56,996 nucleotides of DNA from Peptococcaceae bacterium (GCA_024655825.1 JANLFJ010000020.1:1-56996), one strand, 5' to 3'; numbered from the stretch's first letter, positions 34,189-43,273 are shown. The notes: a model not told the origin generated them from the sequence alone. Numbers and translations: made by a program.

Positions 34189-34998
34189 TCAGTTGACGGT
34201 GAACTTTACCCAGTCAACCAGGTCTTTATAGGTGCGGTCAAGGAAATAAACGTAAGCTGTATAACTGCCGGATGGCATATCGGGCAGGTAGATGTAGTAG
34301 GACCTGTATACACCGGCTTTCAGGTCTTCGCTGCGGGGGGACCGGTCAAAGGACTGGTTTGCGGAATACCGCCAGTAATAGCCGCTGCTGCCGAGGACGA
34401 TCACTTCGTATCTTTGCCCCGTCGGGTATTCCAGCCTGACGGTGTTATTTGTCCGGTTATATACCGACAAAACGATCCTGGGCTGGGTTCCTCCACTGTA
34501 CCAGGCATTGAATTCAAGTCCGCCAATGGTAATGCCGTTATTTACAGTAAACTGCGCGTAAGCAGCCGGGCTGCTGTTCCCACGGCCGTAGAAGTAAGCG
34601 TAAGCGATATATTTGCCGGCCCTGAGCCTGGGTAATTTCGCCTTGAAGGTTTTGGCCTGCCAGGGATAGAGCCATTCGTTCTGTATGGCCTGGGTATAGG
34701 TACGGCCGTCTGAATAACGCCACACCTTTTGTCCCTGGTCGTTATAGACAACCAGATCAAACTGTTTGCCGCTCGAATAACTCAGGTAGTACGGCCAAAA
34801 TGTGTTGTTGGTGACCGTGAAAACAAGTTCGCCGGCGGAGCTGTCGTGCTTCAGGTCATAGGAGAGCCCCCTGTTTTGATAAGCAGGGTAAACATAGGGG
34901 TAACCGGGTTTCGTTTGGGCGGCGGCGGGAACGGTGAAAAGGGAAAGAAGAAGGGCGCACAGCAGTATTAGTGCTGCTGCTTTAGCGAATGATTTCAT
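34189..34998 (-). CDS. Secreted protein with two BsuPI-like domains
   Basis: A 269-residue exported protein: signal peptide about 5-28 ending VPAAAQ. Two tandem immunoglobulin-like repeats (about 33-148 and 150-269) follow, each with the BsuPI pattern: VTNNTFWPYYLSYSSGKQFDLVV..GQKVWRYS in the first and VYNRTNNTVRLEYPTGQRYEVIV...YYWRYS in the second. BsuPI is an intracellular proteinase inhibitor in Bacillus; exported multi-copy versions are of unknown role. ATG 34998 is behind GGAGGT; an in-frame ATG 48 bases earlier lacks a good site. Confidence 0.78.
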   Translation of the reverse strand: MKSFAKAAALILLCALLLSLFTVPAAAQTKPGYPYVYPAYQNRGLSYDLKHDSSAGELVFTVTNNTFWPYYLSYSSGKQFDLVVYNDQGQKVWRYSDGRTYTQAIQNEWLYPWQAKTFKAKLPRLRAGKYIAYAYFYGRGNSSPAAYAQFTVNNGITIGGLEFNAWYSGGTQPRIVLSVYNRTNNTVRLEYPTGQRYEVIVLGSSGYYWRYSANQSFDRSPRSEDLKAGVYRSYYIYLPDMPSGSYTAYVYFLDRTYKDLVDWVKFTVN

Positions 34999-35126
34999 CT
35001 GGCGATACCTCCATTGTTTTTGTTTATCAGGCTGCCTTTCTGGCACCTCTTAAAAGAAATAGACTGCTGTTGTTGTAAAAAGTTTCAGGTAATTTGTGGA
35101 GGAATGCTATTTTATATTAAGGATAG

Positions 35127-35160
35127 AAAAAGAGTTGGCCTGTCTGGCCAGCTCTTTTTG
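35127..35160. terminator. Terminator after the IclR gene
   Basis: AAAGAG-TTGGCC and GGCCA-GCTCTTTTT form a long stem with a five-base loop, T-run on the plus strand and A/T-rich on the minus. It marks the left border of the AT-rich island. Confidence 0.75.
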
Positions 35161-35208
35161 GTATGTTTCATTTACATATGATGTTTCCGTTAGAGTCGAA
35201 ATTTAAGA

Positions 35209-35991
35209 TTACTCTGGAGTTTCAAAAATTTGCTTGAATTCGTTAGTAATATTTTGAGCGGTTCCAATAACCAGTTGAATAAGATTGTCCTTATTGTCGG
35301 TATTGACTCTAACCTTAGGAATTGTGACACTAAGCGCTGCCACCACCTTTTGAAACCCGTAAATTGGTGCGGCAACGCAATAAAGGCCAAGCTGGAATTC
35401 TTCATCGTCAATAATATAACCTTCCTTTTTAATTTTGCGCAGGTCTTTTATTATGTCCTGCAGGTCTGTTTTTGTATTGGGTGTCATTTTTTTTAAAGTG
35501 TAGGGGAACAGGTAGGGCAGTTTATCCTCCGGGAAGTCCGAAATGAGGCACTTGCCTAGGCCCGTACAGTACAGCGGATAACGTGCACCTACCACGAAAG
35601 TGGGTCTGAGAAGGTGTTGTGTTTCCACTTTTGCTACGTAGACCAGTTGGTCTTCATCGCGTATGGCGATGTTCACCGTTTCGTCGCACTGTTCATTTAG
35701 ATAAGTCGTGTGCTTTTTAGCTTTTTCTATCCACAGGGTCATGTGTTTGATGGAATTATCCATTTTCAACAGTTTTAACGCTAGACGATATTTTTTAGTG
35801 TTTGGATTTTGATAAATATAGCCCTTGAATTCAAGGGTGTTTATTATTCTTTGTACAGTGCTTTCGGGCATATCAACAAGAGAACTCAATTCTGTGATAC
35901 CGTATTCTTCCATGTCGCTTTTAAAACAATCAAATACCGTTAAACCTTTCGTCAACGTTTGAATTAAATATTTATTATCATTATATTCCAA
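35209..35991 (-). CDS. IclR-family transcriptional regulator
   Basis: Winged-helix regulator: N-terminal HTH (about residues 10-65 of this start) with ITELSSLVDMPESTVQRIINTLE, then an IclR effector domain with HLLRPTFVVGARYPLYCTGLGK and a Cys in the LGLYCVAAPIYG segment. I prefer TTG 35991 (260 residues), nine bases after AAGGGG. ATG 36036 has no Shine-Dalgarno and lies upstream of the transcription start predicted from TATAAT at 36038-36043. The gene is divergent from the catabolic cluster and probably controls it, with the substrate or an intermediate as ligand. Confidence 0.92.
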   Translation of the reverse strand: MEYNDNKYLIQTLTKGLTVFDCFKSDMEEYGITELSSLVDMPESTVQRIINTLEFKGYIYQNPNTKKYRLALKLLKMDNSIKHMTLWIEKAKKHTTYLNEQCDETVNIAIRDEDQLVYVAKVETQHLLRPTFVVGARYPLYCTGLGKCLISDFPEDKLPYLFPYTLKKMTPNTKTDLQDIIKDLRKIKKEGYIIDDEEFQLGLYCVAAPIYGFQKVVAALSVTIPKVRVNTDNKDNLIQLVIGTAQNITNEFKQIFETPE

Positions 35992-36037
35992 ACCTATCGA
36001 CCCCTTACATGTAGAATTAATATCTCCATTTCTCATT

Positions 36038-36043
36038 ATTATA
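36038..36043 (-). promoter_or_regulatory. -10 box of the IclR gene promoter
   Basis: A perfect TATAAT on the minus strand. The 17 bases upstream include TATTCCATTT, the complement of the repeated 10-mer AAATGGAATA. No good -35 box is visible, so the promoter may be activator-dependent or self-controlled. Confidence 0.55.
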
Positions 36044-36052
36044 CTATGAGTT

Positions 36053-36480
36053 AAATGGAATATCTAGTGTGATCGTATATTCTTCTCGTCATAAACTATC
36101 GATATAAATAAATTTATTAGCCGATATACGAAAAGGCGAAGATTGCACGCTCTATTTATTATTAATTTGGAATAAAGCTGGCTGCTTGCCAACTATATAG
36201 TAATATCACGAGAAAATAATACTGATACAAATTAAAAAAAATAATTAAATGAAGAAGGAAATTTCATATATACAGAGAATAACATTATATAAATGGAATA
36301 CAGCATACCGAAATATGGCACCAACAAGAAAAGCATTAGGGAAACAATTTATAAAATAACAATAGAAGTTGAGATTATTTGAAACAAAAGGCCAGATTAA
36401 AACAATTAAGAGTTGCTTAAAACCATGGATGCGTTGTTAAAAATTAATATCAACTCATTGAGTAATAAGAAAATGGAATA
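36053..36480. repeat. AAATGGAATA repeated in the intergenic region (candidate operators)
   Basis: The 10-mer AAATGGAATA occurs exactly at 36053-36062, 36291-36300 and 36471-36480, with a shorter form TTGGAATA at 36167-36174, all on the same strand. The ~530-base gap (36037-36563) is very AT-rich and otherwise holds only a Shine-Dalgarno (GGGAGG) before 36564. The half-site resembles the TGGAAAT half of the E. coli IclR site, so these may be binding sites for the adjacent regulator. Confidence 0.5.
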
Positions 36481-36563
36481 AAGTTTTCTAGATATGCATT
36501 TACAAAATATGGTGGATTAGATTTGCGGCTTAAAAGAGGGGAAAAACGGGAGGATAAAATATT

Positions 36564-37754
36564 ATGAAATTTATGGGTTTCATGAGAGAAAACGGCACGG
36601 TGGGAATTAGGAATCATGTGGCGGTTATACCAGCCATGGGTTGTGCAAACGAAATAGCAGCTGAAATTGCGCGTGGGGTCAAAGGGGCTTTGCCGCTTCT
36701 ACATGATCATGCTTGTATTAGAATTGGGCAGGACATCGAAAGAGCGGAAAGAATAATAATCGGGCTGGGAACAAATCCAAACGTATTTTCCGTGCTGATG
36801 GCTGGTATCGGTTGTGAAAAAAAGGCTGCTGAGGATTTAGGCCATGAAATAAGCAAGTCGAAAAAGCCAGTGGAAGTAGTTACTATAGATGGAACGGGAG
36901 ACTTTGATCAAACGATTTTAAGGGGACGGGAACTATTATCTGACATGGTTCGCAAAGCATCAGCAGTTGAAAGGGAATTATGTGATGTTGCCTCGCTAAC
37001 CATGGGGATTAAATGCGGGGGTTCTCATGCCGCGTCAGCGATAGCGGGAAATCCCGCAGCAGGAAAAGCTGCCGATATCCTGACAGCTCATGGAGGTACT
37101 GTCATTTTTTCCGAAACAGCAGAAATACTGGGCGCCGAAAAGGTATTGGCGAAGAGAGCGTCATCTCCAGAGGTGGGAGAAAAACTGTTAAAAATGGTGT
37201 CTCAACTGGAAGACGAGATAAAAAGAAGCGGGGTTGACATTAGAGGATCCGAGCCTACTCCTGGTAATATCCAGGGAGGACTGACCACCCTAGAGGAAAA
37301 ATCGCTGGGGGCTATTGTTAAATGTGGAACAGGCCCTCTTCAAGGCGTGGTGGATTATGCAGTGAACCCGGCGGGGAAGGGTCTTTACCTGATGGATGGT
37401 TCGGCGTTAACCTCTCAGTTGTTCCTGGGCACTGCTGCCGCAGGAGCACAAATACAGCTGTTCATATTTGGAGGGGGATTACCGGCACGTTTCCGGGGAC
37501 TGCCGGCATTTCCCTGCGGCTTGAACATTCTGCCCACGATTAAGATTTTAAGCAGTCCAATGGAAAAAACGGAGCTAAAATACTTTGATGTTTATGCGGG
37601 GGATATTATTGAGGGCAGTTCTTCCATAGAGGAAGTGGGGAGAAGACTGTTTGACGAAATAATTGCTGTGGCCTCCGGAAAACTGGTAGTTACGGAAATC
37701 CGCGGCAGTTATTCCGAACCATTGCATTTTTATGCAACAGGTTTGCTTATGTAA
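36564..37754 (+). CDS. UxaA-family dehydratase large subunit 1
   Basis: Iron-dependent lyase of the altronate/galactarate dehydratase and sulfolactate lyase (SuyB) family, removing water (or sulfite) from a 2-hydroxy acid to give a 2-oxo acid. The 396 residues contain the conserved Cys segments AMGCANE (about 25-31), GIGCEKK and MGIKCGGSHAAS, then TPGNIQGGLTTLEEKSLG. Relative to the other two copies, an insertion of about 13 residues (PARFRGLPAFPCG region, about 307-322) stands in the TGxGxPxG loop. The N-terminal SAF domain of fused UxaA is encoded separately by the next gene. First gene of the island operon. Confidence 0.88.
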   Translation: MKFMGFMRENGTVGIRNHVAVIPAMGCANEIAAEIARGVKGALPLLHDHACIRIGQDIERAERIIIGLGTNPNVFSVLMAGIGCEKKAAEDLGHEISKSKKPVEVVTIDGTGDFDQTILRGRELLSDMVRKASAVERELCDVASLTMGIKCGGSHAASAIAGNPAAGKAADILTAHGGTVIFSETAEILGAEKVLAKRASSPEVGEKLLKMVSQLEDEIKRSGVDIRGSEPTPGNIQGGLTTLEEKSLGAIVKCGTGPLQGVVDYAVNPAGKGLYLMDGSALTSQLFLGTAAAGAQIQLFIFGGGLPARFRGLPAFPCGLNILPTIKILSSPMEKTELKYFDVYAGDIIEGSSSIEEVGRRLFDEIIAVASGKLVVTEIRGSYSEPLHFYATGLLM

Positions 37755-37777
37755 TCCCAAATGAAAGGAGCGGAAAG

Positions 37778-38113
37778 ATGAAAAAGGCTATTGTTATGGA
37801 GGATATTGACAACGTTGCAACTGCTCTGGAAGCCGTTGCGGCTGGAGAAGTTATTCAGTTGTTATCTAGAAAAAATGAAGACATAGGCCAATTGAAAGCA
37901 ATTGAATCAATACCATTTGGCTATAAAGTAGCCATAACAGAGATTGCCGGGGATGATTTTGTTATAAAATACGGGGCAAAAATCGGGAAAGCCTTAATAA
38001 CAATTAAGCAGGGTGAACTTGTTCATGTACATAATGTTGTCAGTATGCGAGTTGTTTTACCAGAAACGGTTAAAAGAGAAGTGCTGGCGGAAATAAACTA
38101 TAAAAAGATTTAG
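37778..38113 (+). CDS. UxaA/SuyA small subunit (SAF domain) 1
   Basis: A 111-residue SAF-domain protein, the separated N-terminal part of altronate-dehydratase-type enzymes. It shows DNVATALEAVAAGEVI, IPFGYKVAITEI, IKYGAKIGKALITI and the terminal HVHNV motif. It lies between two large-subunit genes and could serve either. Behind GAAAGGAG. The spacing to both neighbours is about 20 bases, so one transcript is likely. Confidence 0.88.
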   Translation: MKKAIVMEDIDNVATALEAVAAGEVIQLLSRKNEDIGQLKAIESIPFGYKVAITEIAGDDFVIKYGAKIGKALITIKQGELVHVHNVVSMRVVLPETVKREVLAEINYKKI

Positions 38114-38133
38114 CGTAAGAAGGGGATGAGCGC

Positions 38134-39318
38134 ATGCTTTTCAAGGGTTATCAAAGGCCTGACGGCAGTGTGGGTGTAAGGAACATAGTCTTGATTATGG
38201 CTGTAACTGACTGCGTTGAGGGGGTAGCTAGAAAGATTTCTGAAAAAATCAGAGATTCAGTGGTAGTTACACAGAATCACGGGTGCTTAGTTGTCGGAAA
38301 TGAACAGGTTATTCATAATATGGTTGGCGTTGCCGAGAACCCCAATGTTGCTGCGGTACTGTTGTTGGGAATGGGTTGTGAAAGCTTACGGCCTGAAATA
38401 CTTGCCGAACGCATCAGTAAAAGCGGAAAACCAGTGGAAGTTTTAAGCTGCACAAGGGAAGGGGGGACAATAAGACTTATTGAAAAAGGAATTAAGGTTG
38501 CTGCCGGCATGAGAGCGGAAGCGGACAAATTAGTCCGTCAAAACGCGGAAGTATCCGAATTGATTGTTGCCGTTAAATGCGGCGGTTCCGACACAAGTTC
38601 GGGAATTGCCGCTAATCCAAGCGTGGGCGCCGCGGTTGACCGGTTGGTTGCAGCAGGAGGGAGAGTTATTTTTAGTGAACCTATCGAGGCTATCGGTGGA
38701 GAAGAAGAGCTATGTAAAAGAGCGGTCAATAAAAAAGTAGCTGAACAGATCAGGGAATTAGTGCTTTCTGAAGATAAAAGGTTCAATGTACATGGCGCGA
38801 AAATGGAATTCATGTGCAAAGGCAACATTCTAGGGGGTCTTACTACTATCGAGGAAAAATCCTTTGGTTCGCTGCATAAAACTGGAAGCGCACAGCTGGC
38901 AGGTGTGCTGAGAAATGACCAGTTAATTCTTGAAAAGCCTGGGCAGTCTGGTGTTTATTTACAGGAAGGAACGCATTATGATGCTATGACCGCTGCTCAT
39001 TTTGTGGCCGCGGGTGCCCAGATAATCGTCTTCACAACCGGGGTGGGCGCGGGTTTTTCAAATATTATTTCGCCGACCATAAGGGTGTGTGGCAATAGCC
39101 AAGTGATAGATAAGGTAAGTGCTGATATAGATATTGATGCGAGCAATATTATGAGGGGAAAGGAAAGCATCGAGAAAGTGGGAGAAAGGATCTTCCGCGA
39201 GATTATCGAGGTAGCAAGCGGGAAAAAAACAAAAATAGAGGACTATGGTTATTCATCATTTGTGTTTTATAGGAAGGACCCGAGACTGGAATATTATTTG
39301 TTTGATTCAAAAAGATAA
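38134..39318 (+). CDS. UxaA-family dehydratase large subunit 2
   Basis: A second iron-dependent dehydratase large subunit of 394 residues. Same plan as its neighbours: GVRNIVLIMAVTDC at the N-terminus, GMGCESLRPE, AVKCGGSDTSSGIAANP, GNILGGLTTIEEKSFG and FTTGVGAGFSNIISPTIRV. The first conserved Cys sits as TDCVE instead of GCAN. It differs widely from subunit 1, so the two probably act on different substrates or stereoisomers rather than being a recent duplication. Confidence 0.87.
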   Translation: MLFKGYQRPDGSVGVRNIVLIMAVTDCVEGVARKISEKIRDSVVVTQNHGCLVVGNEQVIHNMVGVAENPNVAAVLLLGMGCESLRPEILAERISKSGKPVEVLSCTREGGTIRLIEKGIKVAAGMRAEADKLVRQNAEVSELIVAVKCGGSDTSSGIAANPSVGAAVDRLVAAGGRVIFSEPIEAIGGEEELCKRAVNKKVAEQIRELVLSEDKRFNVHGAKMEFMCKGNILGGLTTIEEKSFGSLHKTGSAQLAGVLRNDQLILEKPGQSGVYLQEGTHYDAMTAAHFVAAGAQIIVFTTGVGAGFSNIISPTIRVCGNSQVIDKVSADIDIDASNIMRGKESIEKVGERIFREIIEVASGKKTKIEDYGYSSFVFYRKDPRLEYYLFDSKR

Positions 39319-39335
39319 GGAAGGGAGAAGTTAAA

Positions 39336-40457
39336 ATGAAAAAAACCGTGATTATGTTGTTGGTTTTAGCGCTGATCATGGCCCTGGTGTTGCCGGCTTG
39401 TTCGAGCGAGAAGAAGGAACAGGCCCAGGAAGCAAAAGAATCTCCAAAGAATATCAAATTGACCTATGCCAGTTATTTAAAGGAGGACTTTTCAAACAAC
39501 CTTACCACAAAGTGGTGGATGGATGAGGTTACAAAAAGAACGAACGGTCAAGTGGTTTTCGAAACGTACTACTCAGGAATATTGTTAAAAGGAGAGGAAT
39601 TGTTGAAGGGTTGTGGGCGCGGACAGGCCGATATAGTCCTTGCTCCTGATTCATATACTGCTGATTTGACGCCTTTGTCCATGGTGCAGGTACTTCCTTT
39701 TATGAGCGATAAAATGGATTCCTATATGAATGCCATTTATGAAATGTTTACCACAGAACCACTGCTCTTAGAAGAGTTCAAAAAGAACGGCGTCCATTTT
39801 CTGGCGGAAATACCTGTTGCGGCAAATATTCTTGGAGCTAAACAAAACATCGATTCCATGGAAAAGCTTAAAGGTAAAAGGATTAGGTGTATGAATGTTA
39901 TAGCTGCTGTTATGCAAAAATTGGGTGCCGTGCCTGTTGGTCTGCCGCTCGGCGATGTGTATGACGGTATTTCCAAGGGTGTTATTGACGGCTATTCACT
40001 TACCGATTTTACGCTGGCTACAATGAATAAACTCTATGAGGTTGCGCCGTACATGATCGATACGGGAATGGGAGAGTTTGGCGGCATGTGGTTCGTCATC
40101 AATGAAAATAAGTGGCAGAGCCTTCCCGAAGATGTAAAAAAGGTTATGACGCAAGTGGCTCAAGAGGCTATTCAAAAACATGTTGCTCTGTATGAAGGCA
40201 TAGAGTCGCAAAAGGTTGAGGAAGCTTATAAAGGTAAAGCAAAAGTTGTAATATGGAGCGAAATGGAAAAAGAGAAATTGAAGAATACCGTGGCCCAGAA
40301 AATTTGGGACGACTGGGCCAAAGACCTGGATAACAAGGGACTTAAAGGAACGTATATCCTTAATAAATGGAAGGAGATTGTAGAAAAGCATAACAAAGAA
40401 AGCAAATATGTATCCCCTTACCAAAAATTTGTTGATAAATATGGAGCTGTTAAATAA
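39336..40457 (+). CDS. TRAP substrate-binding lipoprotein 2 (DctP family)
   Basis: Extracytoplasmic receptor of 373 residues: signal peptide with lipobox VLPAC (Cys about 22), then the DctP fold. The KLKGKRIRCMN segment has the Arg that usually binds the ligand carboxylate, followed by VPVGLPLGDVYDGISKGVIDG. ATG is behind AAGGGAG. The permease genes follow directly, so this is the receptor of the first island transporter, in P-Q-M order. Confidence 0.92.
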   Translation: MKKTVIMLLVLALIMALVLPACSSEKKEQAQEAKESPKNIKLTYASYLKEDFSNNLTTKWWMDEVTKRTNGQVVFETYYSGILLKGEELLKGCGRGQADIVLAPDSYTADLTPLSMVQVLPFMSDKMDSYMNAIYEMFTTEPLLLEEFKKNGVHFLAEIPVAANILGAKQNIDSMEKLKGKRIRCMNVIAAVMQKLGAVPVGLPLGDVYDGISKGVIDGYSLTDFTLATMNKLYEVAPYMIDTGMGEFGGMWFVINENKWQSLPEDVKKVMTQVAQEAIQKHVALYEGIESQKVEEAYKGKAKVVIWSEMEKEKLKNTVAQKIWDDWAKDLDNKGLKGTYILNKWKEIVEKHNKESKYVSPYQKFVDKYGAVK

Positions 40458-40476
40458 GGAAGAAAGGAGAACTGTT

Positions 40477-40995
40477 TTGGCTGATAAAAGCTTTTTTCAA
40501 AAGGTATTAGTCTCCTACCGGGTACTCCTCAAGTACTGCGCAGTTCTCACCGGGATTTGTATTATGCTCATGGTTTTTACCATTGTACCTGATACGCTGG
40601 GGAGAAAATATTTTGCTCATCCCCTCCAAGGGACTCTTGAATTCAATGAAATGCTGATGGTAATTGTGATTTTCGTGGGTTTAGCCTGGACCCAATCAGA
40701 ACGAGGACATGTATGTGTTGAAGTGTTTACCTCGAGAATGAAAGCAAAAACTGCAAGGATAGTCGGATGCACAGTGTGGTTTTTATGTTTCTTGTTTTTT
40801 GCATTGATAACTGCTGCAAGTGTTGTTGAAGCCTGCCGCTCTATTGCGCTGCAGGAAACAGTATGGGGTATAGCCAAACTGCCTGTCTGGCCGGTTAAAA
40901 TAATACTTGCCCTTGGCTGTTTTCTCCTCAGTTTTCAGTTTCTTCTTGATGTTATTGCGGATGCTGCTTGCTTAAACGTACAAAAAGGAAAGTGA
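40477..40995 (+). CDS. TRAP small permease 2 (DctQ family)
   Basis: Four-helix small subunit of about 172 residues, with VLLKYCAVLTGICIMLMVF, MLMVIVIFVGLAWTQSERGHV and KLPVWPVKIILALGC segments typical of DctQ. I place the start at TTG 40477, six bases after AAAGGAGA; upstream in-frame codons would overlap the receptor gene. The next gene is separated by an 18-bp hairpin. Confidence 0.88.
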   Translation: MADKSFFQKVLVSYRVLLKYCAVLTGICIMLMVFTIVPDTLGRKYFAHPLQGTLEFNEMLMVIVIFVGLAWTQSERGHVCVEVFTSRMKAKTARIVGCTVWFLCFLFFALITAASVVEACRSIALQETVWGIAKLPVWPVKIILALGCFLLSFQFLLDVIADAACLNVQKGK

Positions 40996-41018
40996 TCACT
41001 GCGGTTTTTAAACTAGTG

Positions 41019-41062
41019 GTTCGTTTGGACAAGCGGGATTACCCCCGCGTGTCCAAACGAAC
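41019..41062 (+). other. Strong intercistronic hairpin between dctQ and dctM
   Basis: GTTCGTTTGGACA-GCGGG pairs with CCCGC-TGTCCAAACGAAC: 18 base pairs with one A/G mismatch and a six-base loop. No T-run follows; the next bases are GAGGGGG, the ribosome site of the large permease gene, only two bases past the stem. It may set the ratio of small to large permease or protect mRNA ends. Confidence 0.7.
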
Positions 41063-41077
41063 TGAGGGGGCTTTGTC

Positions 41078-42385
41078 ATGGAAATATATGTCGGTGTATT
41101 AATGATTGTGCTTCTTTTGGTTTTAATTGCCGTAGGGATGCCTATTGCTCTATCTCTTGGGATATCAGGTGTTCTTTGCTTGCTTGTCGTAAAGGGATGG
41201 AACATAACCTGGGGTTTCCTGCAGACGGTGCCTTATAATACCGGTTTTAACTGGGCCTATGTTGTCTTACCGCTGTTTATCCTGATGGGTGAACTGGCTT
41301 TTTATGCCGGAATAAGCACAAGCGCTTTTGATATGGCCAACAAGTGGTTTGGCAAAATAAAAGGTGGTCTGGCCATGGCTACTATTGCGGCCTGCGGAAT
41401 ATTTGGAGCCACTTCAGGTTCGAGTATTGCCGCTGCAGCAGCCATGGGAAAAGTTACAATCCCCGAAATGAAAAAATATAACTACAGCATTGAGCTTGCT
41501 GCAGGTGCGGTTGCTGCAGGCGGAACCCTTTCAGTGATGATTCCTCCAAGCGGTATACTTGTCATATATGGGCTTATTACGGAAGAGTCAATCGGGAAGC
41601 TGCTTATCGCCGGTATTCTGCCGGGTATTCTTTCAATAATGATATACTGCGTGGGCATATCCATCTGGTGCAGGATAAATCCTACGTTGGTGCCACAGCA
41701 AGGAGAAAGATTCTCCTGGCGGGAGCGTTTTTCTTCCTTAAGGCAAAGTTACGGAGTCGTAATCATTTTTGGTATTGTGGTCGGCGGGATTTACACCGGG
41801 CTGGCTACTCCCAATGAAGCCTCGGCTTTTGGCGCGCTGGCTGCTTTAATACTGCTGTTGATTAACGCCAGTAAAAAATGGAACAGCCTGGGGCAAGCTT
41901 TAGCCAGCACATCGAAAGTGACCTGTATGTTTATGCTGATAGTGGTGTGCGCGGCTTTCTTTACTCTAGGTCTAACAGTGACAGGGATACCTAAAGCGTT
42001 AACTGATTTTTTAGTGGGGTTAGATATTTCGCCGCGTTTGCTGGTCTTCTTGTTATTGCTGCCCTATATACCCCTGGGGATGTTCTTGGATACCCTTTCC
42101 ATGATGTTCATAACCTTGCCGGTGATTTTTCCGGTCATAAAAGCTCTGGGTTTTAGCGGCATTTGGTTTGGGATACTGGTGACAAAGTTGATCGAGGTAT
42201 CGTTGATGACGCCTCCACTTGGACTTAATGTTTACGTAATTAATGGGATAATGCCCGATGTGCCTCTTGGCAAAATATTCAGGGGATGTATTCCTTTCTT
42301 ACTAATGGACGCTGTTACTCTTGGCTTGCTGTTTTTCATTCCGGAAATATCCACATGGCTGCCCAATACAATGTTAAGCCAATAG
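41078..42385 (+). CDS. TRAP large permease 2 (DctM family)
   Basis: A 435-residue membrane subunit with about 12 helices. Family motifs: ALSLGISGVLCL, IFGATSGSSIAAAAAMG, MIPPSGILVIYGLITEESIG, LATPNEASAFGA and LMTPPLGLNVYVINGI. ATG is behind GAGGGGG, right after the hairpin. Completes the first island transporter, which should import the substrate of the dehydratases. Confidence 0.95.
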   Translation: MEIYVGVLMIVLLLVLIAVGMPIALSLGISGVLCLLVVKGWNITWGFLQTVPYNTGFNWAYVVLPLFILMGELAFYAGISTSAFDMANKWFGKIKGGLAMATIAACGIFGATSGSSIAAAAAMGKVTIPEMKKYNYSIELAAGAVAAGGTLSVMIPPSGILVIYGLITEESIGKLLIAGILPGILSIMIYCVGISIWCRINPTLVPQQGERFSWRERFSSLRQSYGVVIIFGIVVGGIYTGLATPNEASAFGALAALILLLINASKKWNSLGQALASTSKVTCMFMLIVVCAAFFTLGLTVTGIPKALTDFLVGLDISPRLLVFLLLLPYIPLGMFLDTLSMMFITLPVIFPVIKALGFSGIWFGILVTKLIEVSLMTPPLGLNVYVINGIMPDVPLGKIFRGCIPFLLMDAVTLGLLFFIPEISTWLPNTMLSQ

Positions 42386-42426
42386 ATTAAAGATTGGATG
42401 TTTGTAATGCAAGGGGGAGAAAGGCA

Positions 42427-43194
42427 ATGAACTATCAACTTGATTTCAGAAATAAAACCGTATTAGTAACCGGCGCGGGAAGAGGGATTGGAAAAAGCAT
42501 TTCCATTGGTTTCGGTTCGTTGGGTGCACATGTAATACTAGTCAGCCGAACAAGAGATCAGTTGGAGACCGCAGCGCAAGAGGTTGTTGAAGCGGGGGGC
42601 AAGGCTGACGTAATAACAGCTGATTTATCGAGCATTGATAACATCAAGGCGATTGTAACCGAGGTTAAGCATAGGTTCAAAAAGCTCGATGTCTTAATTA
42701 ATAATGCCGGGATTACGAAGAGGATGCCTTCGGAGGATGTTGGCGAAGAAGACTGGGACCGTATTCTAAATACAAATCTGAAAGCCCTGTTCTTTATGTG
42801 TTCACGGGTTGCCAAGGAAATTATGATACCACAGGGTTTCGGCAAAATTGTCAACATGGCTTCTGCCGGCGGCATTCAAGGGATCACATATTCTGCGCCT
42901 TACTGTGCGACCAAGGGAGGGATAGTCTTACTGACAAAGGTGCTTGGCTGTGAATGGGCAAAATACAATATCCAGGTAAACGCGGTAGGTCCTGCCTATA
43001 TCAGTACCGAACTTGTCGAGGGTTTTATGACGGAGGAATTTAGGAAAAGAGTGATCAACCGTACGCCAGCCGGGCGTTTGGGCACGCCGGAAGAGGTAGT
43101 CGGAGGCTTTTTATTCCTGGCCTCGAATTTAGCGAATTATATTACCGGGCATACACTCTTGATTGACGGTGGTTTAACGTCATTCTTTATATAA
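42427..43194 (+). CDS. Short-chain dehydrogenase/reductase 1
   Basis: NAD(P)-dependent oxidoreductase of 255 residues. Cofactor motif VTGAGRGIGKS (about 13-23), NNAGITK, catalytic Ser in MASAGG and Tyr-x3-Lys in YCATKGG, and the C-terminal ITGHTLLIDGG. The best-known relatives act on sugar acids such as gluconate (5-keto reductases) or on 3-oxoacyl groups. An Arg after the second strand (VSRTRDQ) suggests NADP. ATG 42427 is behind GGGGGAG. In the island it probably interconverts hydroxy and oxo acids ahead of the dehydratases. Confidence 0.9.
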   Translation: MNYQLDFRNKTVLVTGAGRGIGKSISIGFGSLGAHVILVSRTRDQLETAAQEVVEAGGKADVITADLSSIDNIKAIVTEVKHRFKKLDVLINNAGITKRMPSEDVGEEDWDRILNTNLKALFFMCSRVAKEIMIPQGFGKIVNMASAGGIQGITYSAPYCATKGGIVLLTKVLGCEWAKYNIQVNAVGPAYISTELVEGFMTEEFRKRVINRTPAGRLGTPEEVVGGFLFLASNLANYITGHTLLIDGGLTSFFI

Positions 43195-43273
43195 AAGAAG
43201 ATTATTTTTATAGTACTCTAAAGCATCTGATCTGAGCAAAGAATCATAAGGGTCATGAAATGGGGGCTTAAAT

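Noticed and set aside
34060-34635. 191-codon plus-strand open frame
   Set aside because: It lies opposite the BsuPI-domain gene, has no Shine-Dalgarno and resembles no protein family, while the minus-strand frame has a signal peptide and two recognisable domains.
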